NCBI GenBank assembly: GCA_963969345.1
Contig: OZ017769.1
Coordinates: 11,101,725 to 11,165,724, forward strand
Direction: 5' to 3'
DNA from: Turbatrix aceti
Lineage: Eukaryota; Nematoda; Chromadorea; Rhabditida; Panagrolaimidae
Length of the DNA: 64,000 nt
The notes beneath the pieces are model-generated. The model did not search any database and was not told the DNA's origin. It worked only from the letters and a program-made list of their open reading frames with translations. A program made the translations under genes and the position numbers. Below are positions 13,934 to 23,559 of the stretch, in pieces. Every line of letters starts with the position of its first letter. Position 1 is the first letter of the stretch.

Positions 13934-13976
13934 GAAGAGGGGGCCATCAATTGTAGCTCTTGATGGCCCCCTCTTC
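13934..13976. repeat. Perfect 17-bp inverted repeat (hairpin)
   Basis: Arms GAAGAGGGGGCCATCAA and TTGATGGCCCCCTCTTC pair without mismatch around a 9-base loop. The GC-rich arms stand out from the AT-rich surroundings, about 470 bp upstream of the coiled-coil gene. Confidence 0.9.
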
Positions 13977-15740
13977 TTTCAGGTTGTTTACGACAGAAAC
14001 AAACAATTATATGGGATACCCAAATGTCACCAATAGCTTTTTTAATTGTAAAACTTTTTTTAATCGTAAAACGTGTTTTTTTACAGACGTGGAAGCTTTT
14101 CAGAACACTTTTGACTGCCGCAAGAGCACAGTTTTACGGAAAAAAACATTTATTAAATTCAAAGAATATGGAATATTTGTGAAGAAACTTTAAAATGCAT
14201 TTAAAAAAATTGATATTTGCAAATTACAATGAAATTTTATACATATATTATAAAATATATACGGCAAACAAAGGAAAAAATACGACGCCACAAAAAAGTT
14301 TAATTTGCTATAAATGTTTTTGCGAACATAGCAGCCATCAACATTTCACAGAGCACTTCGATTTTGTAAATAATATGGTCGTATCGTATCGAATGTACAA
14401 ATTTCTAAAAGGCCAGCGCGTATTGCAAAAAAATTTTTGTAAAAAAAAAAATTAAAATGTAGCGTTATTGGAAAAAATAATCAGTATTTTCAGTTATCAA
14501 ATGTTTCAAAAAAATTCAAGATCTAAAACACAAAAATCGTGCCCCCGTTTAGAAAAAAATTCTATTGAACAAAATTATTAAAAACCAGGATTTTAAAAAC
14601 TAAGCTATTTAGAATCGTATAGGAAATATTCATCTCTAATGCTACTTTTTTAAAACGCAACATCAAACCAGCCAATGTGTGATTCATGAACATGTAAGAC
14701 TCAACAACAAAAATCAACGATCGACAAACAATAAATGATACCCCGAGACAAAGGGGAACAAACATGCCATGATTCATAGGAATGAAAGGGGGGATTGCAG
14801 CATGCTTGTGTATACTTAGTTAATGGAATAACTCTCCGCCAAATAGCTCAATCCCCTCATAAAATCAATCGCACAAATATTATATTTTAGATAATATCTA
14901 AAATATTATGTGGCGACAAAAGACGACGTACATACATAACTCCCGCTTGCGTTACGTCCTTGCGCAGGTCACGGATTACACCAAGCAGATGAATATTTAT
15001 CCCCGCTGTTCACGGCGAAACAAAAATTCATTCGTGAATTAAGACAAAATTTTATGAAAAAAATCGGCGAGTTAAAAACCGTCTGACACAATTGTCAACG
15101 AAAAATGAAGCAATGAGGCGTGAAAAAGCAGACTGCGCCGTTGAAAGCATTCAACGACTTTTTTCGCGCGCGATCCGAGACACACCATGCTATTGAGAGC
15201 CTGGCTTTCTGCCCTTTTCAACGACGATGAATGAGTACAAACCGACTTTTTTTTATGCAAAGTCGTCGGTCACAGGGCGTTTTCAGAGGCAAATCTGACA
15301 CGTTTACTTGCTGTGTAATATCTTATCAACATCAGCGAAAGCAGGAGAGAAGGGGGTTGAAGAGTCTTGATAACTATCTGTTTCTTTTTGTCTGTTGTCA
15401 ATAGTTTTCTTAAACGTAACCGAAAAAGAATTGAAAACTGCTGATTTTTCCAGGCACATCTGACCGCCGTCAGAAAGTAAATTTTTGTCCTCGACAGATT
15501 CTGTCTCCAACAGTTTAAAAACAAAATTTTGCATAAAAAATATCAAAATATGCAAAAAGCAAAATACAAAAAAATGTTCAAAATAGCTTTATTATTTCTT
15601 TTAAAACAAGTTGACATCCTTTTTTACGTTTTTCGATTTTTTTTGTAAATAGTTGATTTTACGATTTATGATTTATGGCGTATCGTAATGACATCCGTTC
15701 CGGATGGGCCCCTCTACGTACGAGTCGCCATCATCATCTT
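13977..15740. other. Intergenic AT-rich interval
   Basis: Two long reading frames on the plus strand (13960-14193, 14195-14455) are A/T-driven and lysine/phenylalanine-rich, with no recognisable domain and no splice context. Nothing else is supported. Confidence 0.5.
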
Positions 15741-15796
15741 CTTTCTCGGGATGTTTCCCATGGAATTCCCGTGGGAATCCCCTCTTCGCCACCCTG
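15740..15796. mobile_element. Truncated copy of the CCCATGGG-type hAT MITE
   Basis: The sequence from about 15740 to 15796 ends ...CCTCTTCGCCACCCTG. This is the inverse of the left end of the intact element at 16876-17242 and has the same GGGAATCCC/CCCATGGG motifs. The opposite terminus is not found, so this copy is truncated. Confidence 0.7.
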
Positions 15797-15882
15797 GTCC
15801 CGACACGATACGAGGGTGCTGATACCCCGTTCATGTCAAGTGCAAAATGTTATTTCAAAAAGTCAACTGTCAATGAGAAGAA

Positions 15883-15905
15883 CAGTGTTGTCGGATACCC
15901 GAAAC
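15883..15905. mobile_element. Terminal fragment of the GGGTACCC-type hAT MITE
   Basis: CAGTGTTGTCGGATACCCGA matches the left terminus of the intact element at 33556-33971 with one base changed. Only the end is present here. Confidence 0.65.
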
Positions 15906-16001
15906 TTCCCCTTGTTTTTGAAGCGCCTATGAATTTTTTAATTTTTAAATTTATTTATTTATTTTTATTTATATAGTTATCATTAGACCAGATGTTAGGA
16001 G

Positions 16002-16191
16002 CAGAGTTGTTCAATTCGACCATTTTCAGCGCTCGCTCTGCTCGCGCTCTTTGAGCAATTCAACTTTTCGTGCTCGCTCTGCTCATGCTCATTGAGCTTT
16101 CCAAATTTTCGCGCTCGCTCCGCTCGCGCTCGTGAGCTGAGCAGGAGCGAGCAGTGAGCAGGAGCAATTTTATGAGCATCGAACAACTCTG
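16002..16191. mobile_element. 190-bp hAT-type MITE, GAGCGAGC-rich
   Basis: Terminal inverted repeats begin CAGAGTTGTTC at both ends. The element is flanked by a perfect 8-bp duplication, GTTAGGAG, at 15994-16001 and 16192-16199. The interior is made of repeated GCTCGCTC/GAGCGAGC units in both orientations. There is no coding capacity. An 8-bp duplication with CAG... termini is the hAT superfamily signature, so this is a non-autonomous derivative mobilised in trans. Confidence 0.92.
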
Positions 16192-16418
16192 GTTAGGAGG
16201 CACAAATAATGTTTCCGTAGGCGTCGATGGATCGCACTATTATAATATTTTTTAAATGTGATCAGCAGAACAAGGCACATATAAATTTTTGATTGAGCAT
16301 GTAATAACCGATAACAAACAAAAAATAACGATATAATATAACACTTAAAATTGAGTTTTTAAGCACCTCATTTATTTTCCATCATTCGTTAAAAATTATA
16401 TTATCTGCATTTTCAAAG

Positions 16419-16428
16419 GAAAGTATAA
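16419..16428 (+). promoter_or_regulatory. TATA-like element of the secreted peptide gene
   Basis: AAGTATAAAA lies about 35-40 bases before the ATG at 16461, so transcription would start close to the start codon. The inference rests on spacing and motif only. Confidence 0.4.
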
Positions 16429-16460
16429 AAACACCATACTGACATCCTGTTTTCCCAAAA

Positions 16461-16727
16461 ATGATTATGAAATTATTTCTTATATTTTTTGCAATCGTGT
16501 TTGTTGTTGTTCCACCAATTGCTGGTGAATACAATTCAAATGTCGACACAACAACTGACAGCGACTCGGAATATGTGATTTATTGCAACGAATTTTGCAA
16601 GAAAGGATGCCAAACGCTGAACGGCTTCATTGACATCACACAGCTCGAGAGTTGTATCGCTGCGTGTCGTGATGGTCGCCTTGGCGGATGTGATTTCATC
16701 ATCAATCTCAAAAATGCGACAAAATAA
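16461..16727 (+). CDS. Secreted six-cysteine peptide, 88 residues
   Basis: A single-exon ORF starts at an ATG with a textbook signal peptide (MIMKLFLIFFAIVFVVVPPIAG). A short acidic Thr/Asp/Ser linker follows, then a compact cysteine-rich domain with six Cys in the order C-x3-C-x3-C-x14-C-x3-C-x7-C, enough for three disulfides. The paired CxxxC spacing suggests two disulfide-linked helices (helical-hairpin type). I do not recognise a named family; an antimicrobial, excretory-secretory or matrix peptide are all possible. It lies between two hAT MITEs (16002-16191 and 16876-17242), with no sign that either interrupts it. Confidence 0.72.
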   Translation: MIMKLFLIFFAIVFVVVPPIAGEYNSNVDTTTDSDSEYVIYCNEFCKKGCQTLNGFIDITQLESCIAACRDGRLGGCDFIINLKNATK

Positions 16728-16875
16728 GGCTCAAAAAATTATTTGGTATGATATGTTTTTTGATTAATTATTAACGTCATAAATAACGCCGTGCAATTGT
16801 TAGAAAGTTGAAACCAAGAATGTCGTTGCATACCAGAAAGCCCGAAATTTGTGCCAAATCGGCATTACTCTCAAC

Positions 16876-17242
16876 CAGGGTGGCGAAGAGGGGATTCCCA
16901 TGGGAGTCCCATGGGAAATATCCCGGGAATTATCCCGGGATTCCCCTCTATCACGGGATAATTCCCCACGGAATTTTGAAAATGCGCGATCCCTCCTAAA
17001 ATATCACCGTTATTTTACGCAGGAGCGTGCTTTTTTCATTCAAATTAGGTAAATGATTTTATTTTCATTCTTAATTTTATTACATTAATAAAATAAGTGT
17101 GTTTTTGCATATCTTTTTTGTATGAACATGTACTTTTTTAAACGTACCAAAAAATACCCCCGGGGACTCCCATGGGACTCCCATGGGAATCCCATGGGAT
17201 AATTCCCCTATTTCTAATTCCCATGGGAGTTTCGCCACCCTG
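16876..17242. mobile_element. 367-bp hAT-type MITE, CCCATGGG-rich
   Basis: Termini CAGGGTGGCGAA... and ...TTCGCCACCCTG are inverted repeats. Flanks carry a perfect 8-bp duplication, CTCTCAAC, at 16868-16875 and 17243-17250. Both ends carry arrays of palindromic CCCATGGG and CCCGGGA motifs around an AT-rich core. There is no ORF of its own. A second, truncated copy lies inverted at about 15740-15796. Confidence 0.93.
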
Positions 17243-17298
17243 CTCTCAACCGGCCGATTTTTTGCCCGCCCGGCACAACATGATAGTGATTGACTATA

Positions 17299-17380
17299 CT
17301 AGCTGCATGTCTGTGTGTGTGTGTGTAAATTTTTGTGTTTGAACACACACATAGCTGCATGTCTGTGTGTGTGTTCAAAA
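17299..17380. repeat. Duplicated (TG)n unit
   Basis: AGCTGCATGTCTGTGTGTGT occurs twice (about 17300 and 17353) with GAACACACAC between the copies. It is a tandem duplication around a dinucleotide microsatellite, just beyond the MITE and downstream of the NHR gene. Confidence 0.75.
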
Positions 17381-17541
17381 ACAAAAATTTTATTTTGAAC
17401 ATTTTTCCCGCGATTTCACAAATATAGTATCTGTATATCCATGCCTCTGTTTCATAAACATTTATATTTTCTGTCACCCTATTAAAAATAAAACCGGAAA
17501 CAACACAGAAAACAATAATCAAAAGCCCATTGTACGTTGAT

Positions 17542-19927
17542 TTAGTCTATGATAAGTAAATAGTCATCCAAGATGCCGCGATTAGTCGAAAACGAACTTA
17601 TTGTCTAAAAAAAAGTACATACATAGAAATGAATAATTATATGAATTTATTATTGTTCACTTACACGAAGAGTGCCAGCAAGACGCTCGATAAGTTTGAG
17701 TCGAGTCGCTGCCTCAAAGGGTGGATTTTGAGACTCTTTTTGTACCGCTTCCGCAACCGACCATTCAAAGTAAGCCCGGCAATATAGCTCTCGCGTCGCT
17801 TTGACCCGTTGTGAACCGTCAAGTGTCATCTCTGCCGCGGTTACGCTGTCTTCGTCAAAGAGTGCCAAGACAAACGTCACGCATTGTTCTACTTCGGTGA
17901 GTTCGCAGCGAAGCATTGGCTCGACAAATAGTTGGGATAATGTTTTGAGCACGTTACTGTAACTTGCAGAAGTTTTAGCTTTTTGGTGCAAAAAAACAAA
18001 ACTGAAGATGCCAAAAAAATGACAATTTGTACTGTTGTTCGCTAACAACTTGTGTACTAAAAAGTGCACAAGCATGAATAATGTTCGTTTTCTCTAGCAC
18101 GGGTGACACAAATAAAAAACTATAATTATGGAAACTACAAATTTTAAATGACTCACCAACTTGAGGCAGAGGGAAAAGAGGAGGAAGTGGGTGTCGGTAA
18201 CGACGCATCCGTTGTTGCGTTGCTTGACACAACAGGTGTGTAAGTACCATTACTATAACAGAGCCCCGGGATGTTGGCCGCCACCGACCACAGACTGCAA
18301 ATCCAGTAATGAAATATTTCAAATCGGTGTTTTGCTAGGACTAGCTAAAAAACAGGTGTAAAATAAAGCGGCGCATGCATAAAAATAATTAATTACTTGA
18401 TCTGAAACGGAAAACTGTTGAAATTCAGGTAATCCTTGAAGCCAATCGGAATAGAGCACAAAGCAGCGTTGCCAGTCGTCGATGACATCTTTAAAGTCAG
18501 CAATTCGTGATCCCGTTGGCATCAGCTAAAAAAAATGTTGTCATGAATATTTTGTAAGAGCTTGTAAACATCAGATTCAACATAGTGCAAGTCGGTAATA
18601 GGTTTATAATTATTTATCAAAATGTAATTTTAAGAAACACAAATAACTCCCAAAAACTAGCATTTTGCACTCATGTTGCATGTAACTTTTTTTGAAAATT
18701 GTTTTTTTTAATTTGTCATTTTCTATTTTTGATATACAATATATATATTCACAAGTAGCAGTACCTTTGTCCGTTCGCCAACAAGGCGCGGAATGCGAAA
18801 AGCGTTGTAGAAAGATACTGACTTAAATTTGAAGTTGTACATCTGCTTATCATGAAAGCAATTTCCAGTGATACCCGAAGTCGATGGCCCCCCAATGCCT
18901 TTGTTTTGCCCCGGAGACGAAGTCAACGTAGCCGACGTCGTAGCAACGTTCAGATGCTTGTCGTAACGGTTGCACGAAACGACGTGGTTTGTGAATAACT
19001 GATTGATAACGCTGTACCTTAATTAAATATAATGATTGAACGATTGCAAAAAAAATGTTAAAATGAATGAGTATACCATATGTAGTTCGCATTGGTAGCA
19101 AATATCTTGGTCGGTGTATCAGGTGTTACAGAATTCATCTCGCCCATACCAGAAAATGTTACGGGTATAGGAATTGGAACTGCAATACTGGGTGGTGGTA
19201 AAAACGCTGAATCATCGGTTGAGTGACCCCTTGATAGGGGGGGCAAAAGAGAACTTCCACCCGACGTTGCAGTTGTCACATCAGCACTGCTAGATGACAT
19301 TCTGGTCACCTGGGAAGATGTTTGTCGGTTAAACCGACGGGAAAAGTCGTCTTCGTCTTCTGATTCTGGAGTATCCTGTCTGTAGCCGGCAAACGATTGA
19401 TTGTCAAAGTTGTCGTCTCTCTGACAGTCTCGTTCTGTTTGAACAGCTGAAAGGGGCGTGGAATAAAAAATGTTTACAGCAGGTAAAAATAAAAAAAATT
19501 ACCATGAGGGTTCATGCCAACATTGAAGCATTTTCGAAAACGACATGCCCGACAAATATTACGATTTGTACGACGAATAGGACAGTCACCAGAAAACTTG
19601 CATCTATACCGCCTTTGGCTCCATATACTTCGGCGCCAAAACGATTTACATCCAAAACATCTAAATATTTTTTACATTTATTGCATATTCGACCATAACC
19701 TACGAAAAGACTCCATAATGTCTTCCAGTGGCTTTTTTATCTTTACAAACAGTGCAAAAAATGTTTAGCTTTTTAATGCTTCCTTCCAAGGGAGGAGTAT
19801 TGAGCTCTAAATCCTGGACAGTTGGGGATAAATTCCTCTGTCGTTGATTATAGAGTTCAATAATTTTAACAGCAGACACAATTAAGCTTCGAGATGCGAT
19901 GCCATCTTCTTGGGACGGCATATTCAT
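17542..19927 (-). CDS. Nuclear hormone receptor with divergent P-box
   Basis: Eight exons join in phase to 558 residues: 19927-19704, 19660-19503, 19446-19077, 19017-18765, 18525-18397, 18344-18157, 17956-17665, 17604-17542. It is a ligand-type transcription factor. The DNA-binding domain (about residues 57-127) has both C4 zinc modules: [19 protein letters not shown] with [10 protein letters not shown], then [17 protein letters not shown] and CRFRKC. A T/A-box-like GMNPHAVQTERD follows. A Ser/Pro/Thr-rich hinge (exon 3) leads to a ligand-binding domain with the helix 3-5 signature [22 protein letters not shown] and a terminal helix [10 protein letters not shown] that fits an AF-2. The start is the first ATG after an in-frame GTG. 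The subfamily is not identified. Confidence 0.9.
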
Positions 19928-19930
19928 CAC

Positions 19931-22685
19931 GCTTCACCGTTTTTATAAAGTTAGACCAGAAAATACACCAATATATAATTTTTTTCTTTTCAACGAAACA
20001 TGTTCTACTGGATCTGAAAAAAAAAGTAATAATCGAGTAATTAAGCCCGAGTAAGAGTAATAAATGTAAATGTAAATGTAAATTAATAATCAGTATTACG
20101 ACATAGATATAATAACATAACTTAACATAACTTAAAAAATCAAAATCTTACAACGTGATTCTTTTGATTTTGTTGTATAAAAAATGGCTAACTTTTTAAA
20201 AATATACTCTAGATACTATCAGGATAGGCGAAACACTAAACTGCCAGGATTCGCGTGTTTATTGAGAATGTATCCTAAGTACTCCTCCTTGTCACAGTGG
20301 AATAGCATCTGTATAAACTACCTTATATACAAAAGTGCTACCATTTATCATCCGATTTACATGGCTAAAGGGGCGTGATAAAAGATATGGATTTGAAAGT
20401 ACACACACTACAGTACGATTCATCTTTTATGTTTGACATTTTTTTTAATTTAAAAGTCATCACATATTAAAAAAAGTTTCACAGAATTAGTACTGTATTT
20501 AATAATCTCAAGTATGTTTTTTTCTCAAATCTGGCCCATCAAGGGTGTCAGCGAGACGAATTTTTGTCGGCCCGGCGAGCTTTTTTTCCAAAATAAAGAA
20601 CATTTAAAAAAAAATTTCTTTTTTATTTAAAACCGGACCGTCGGGCCAGGCCGGGCCGTAGGCTTTCCGGGCTGGCCCTGCCCGATTTACACCATTGGTG
20701 GTTCATCACAAATTTGATTTCAAATTTTTTTTCACTTATGATGTTGTCCTTCATTATGATAGTGCACACATATGAAACCAATTCAATTCAAAAATTAGAG
20801 AGAGAAAAACATTAAACAAAAAAACAAGGCCTATAAGTACGATAAACACCTAATATAGCAAGATGTGACACAATATTTATTAAAGAGCTCCGCCCCATCT
20901 CACATCCAGAATCCAAAAAACGAACATTGGGGGTAAAAAAGCCGAAGAACTGCAAATAATTATGAAACTCCCCTTAACGCTATATATATATCGTTTTTTT
21001 AAATTTGAAGAAGTCACAATGAAAGTTAAAGCATATTTATATGCAACCTAGATACATGCCAAATTTGTTAAATCAGTCGTACGAATATATGTACCTTACG
21101 ACAACCAATTTAGGTACATTTGTATGTATGTACATAACGATCACAAAAAGTCACATGAAACATTTTTGTTTTTTTTCCGATCAATTACGCCGTTTGTCTA
21201 ATGCAATTACACCTTCTGATTGATCAAAGGGCAAAGACAGCATCTCACCGTTATCAAACTATTCAAATCTCTCAACGAACAGCGAAAAAAAAAGAAAAAA
21301 GAAGAGAAGATCCGATACTACCGTATTAATCCATTTATTTGCCCAACAGAAAAAAAAAGTTGAGAAAAATGGGAACACACAAATGTCAGTCAGTCACACA
21401 TAAGAAGTGCATAAGTATATATAACCGAGCATTCTTTCGTAAAGTAAAACCGAAAGCTAACTAGTATCTATTATATTTAAAAGGGGGAAGGAGAAAAAAG
21501 ATCCCGAACTTTTTCTTCACGAATAAAACTACCACCGAGTGTGATGATGAGAGCACAAAGAATAGTATATACCAGTATGTGTAAGCACATTATGCGCTAA
21601 CCACTTGCATTTTTCTTTTTTTATATAAACTTCAAAGTACACCAAAAATGATCCTATAGCTATAGGGTCACGTTTTTTTGACAAATTATGTCAGAAAAAA
21701 ACTGCGGAGTTCACACTAGATATGTTCTTTGATTGTATGAAAACAAAGGCATTTCTTTTTTTTGCTCATTTTTTTTTAAACTGATAATCAAATGCTTGCA
21801 CTGATTGACGTGTTCAATTTTTTCTTAAAAAATTTTTTGTTGTCGGCCTAAGTAAATATAAAAAAATAAGCAAATGGACTCACCAACATAAGCGTGAACT
21901 CTACAAAAGAAATGAAAAACAAACAATGCCGCGCATAAACCTGCAGGGTATGTTTCCTATAGAAACAATAGGGGGGGTCTCAAAAAGAATATGGTTTCCT
22001 GTGTTATTTTTGCTAATTAGATTTTTTCATTCGAGCAAAAAAATGTAAGCGACAGAAACCGCTTAATATGATGCATCTTGTTACCGTTGATATCTATCAA
22101 ATAACCGTATATTTGTAGAGATCATAACACATTTGAATTTTGTTTTAAAAAACAGTCACCCAATAACTTAGATTACTATTAAATATGCAGCCATATTTAC
22201 GATAGTGGTACAACGCATAACATAATTTTTGGAACTCAGGCACTACCGTAATACTCGAGGTGTCAAGCACAAATCCTCCCTAAAAAAATCCCTTTTTACC
22301 TGTACAATCTGGCTCTAGCGTTAGAATTACTGTTAAGAGTGCGCTTATTTATATCAGCTGGCATGCATGAAAAATACTTTGGCTGATTAACACACTTCTC
22401 AAACGCTCCCAATCTGGTGCTAAAGAATATTTGTGTAAGGAATTATCCTATTGTCGCAAGGAAATATGAACACATGATAATTTGAAAGAAAAAAGAAATA
22501 TCTGTAATGTGTGAACAAAAAATTATAACATCAGTGTTCGCGTTGTTTGCAATTGTGCATCAAAACTTTCAAAACTGAATTTTGTGATGAATCAAAATTT
22601 ACCCTTCTTTGTCGAATTTGAAATTTACAAAATGCACGTGTACATACAGAATAAATATCAGGAATTCAGATGAAACAGTAAATTC
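19931..22685. other. Gene-poor AT-rich interval upstream of the NHR gene
   Basis: 2.7 kb without a supportable gene. It contains the GC-rich relic at about 20543-20697 and tracts such as TGTAAATG repeats near 20060. Short ORFs (20184-20378, 21041-21223) look random. Confidence 0.5.
20541..20697. mobile_element. Possible degenerate GGGCC-rich MITE
   Basis: The ends CAAGGGTGT and ACACCATTG form an imperfect inverted repeat. The interior has clustered GGCCCGG/CCGGGCC motifs around an AT core, the same layout as the intact hAT MITEs in this window. Flanks match only partly (TGGCCCAT against TGGTTCAT, offset by one base), so the target duplication is unproven. Confidence 0.4.
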
Positions 22686-23397
22686 TGCGCAGCAACTGCG
22701 TTAGCAGCTCTGTACTTTGGGGATGTTTAGTACAGATACCAACCTCAAAGATTTCTCATACGCCGTATTTTATTGAAATCAGATGCGGACCATTTTGCGG
22801 ATTTATTGAAATCAGAGAAGGCCATCAATCGGCAGGTGTCCAAAAGTTGAGAAAACGATTTTTTTGCCCCTTTTTCGAGTTTTTTGTCTTTTGCGCCAGG
22901 GTGAACTGTGTTTTATGGTTTGTTTTGGACTGTAATAGAGCTGCTAGACCAGATGAATTAAATTGATAACAAAACTGCCGTCTTGGGCACTTTTTGGCTG
23001 ATGTAGAACCCCAACCAAATCCATAAAAACGTATATTTTGCCAATGGCAGAAACTAGTTTACAAACTATGGGTAACTGGGGGGTTTAATTTTTTCTTACA
23101 ACATAATAGGTTGCTTGTTCAAATAAAATTGTTTGAACAATTGTGCACCTGCTCCCGAATTAAAAAGACAAAAAAAGGTAATGCACCCTGATGTGCGGCG
23201 GGGCGCATAAAAATTGGCATGGTGTTTGGGCAGGTTGATCCCCGCGAACGGCATCCAGCTAAATGTCCTATACGCCAATTGCTTCCTAATACCTGTACTA
23301 ATGTCACAAAATTTTGGTTCCGTTTGATTCCTTCTAGTTTAGATGTTTTGATAAAAAACGTTTGTCCACGGACTTTTGCCGCACCCTATAGAACCGT
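22686..23397. mobile_element. Tc1/mariner-like non-autonomous element, truncated copy
   Basis: About 710 bp here match the inverse of 46106-46818 along nearly the whole length. One terminus reads ...TTTTGCCGCACCCTATAG, against CAGGGTGCGGCAAA at the other copy. The second terminus, present in the 46-47 kb copy, is missing here. No transposase is visible; the ORFs inside are shared by frame in both copies but resemble no protein. Confidence 0.75.
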
Positions 23398-23507
23398 CGA
23401 TTTAGGACTAATTATAACTCTATTTACCAAGCTTAAGATAGAGGCATCCATCGTATCTGACGGGATTCAGTCAAACATCTTCTCTATCATCTTTTCTTTA
23501 TCTTCTT

Positions 23508-23557
23508 TAAAAACGTTGGGTGTATTAATCTATAGATTAATACACCCAACGTTTTTA
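23508..23557. repeat. Perfect 50-bp palindrome
   Basis: A palindrome with no spacer: the half TAAAAACGTTGGGTGTATTA runs on to the centre ATCTAT|AGAT and then repeats in reverse complement without a mismatch. It can extrude as a cruciform. It lies in non-coding DNA about 110 bp beyond the mariner-like relic. Confidence 0.95.
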
Positions 23558-23559
23558 CG

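Noticed and set aside
20541..20697. Treating the GGGCC-rich segment as a proven hAT MITE
   Set aside because: Termini are imperfect and the flanks match at only six of eight positions after a one-base shift. It is kept only as a low-confidence relic.
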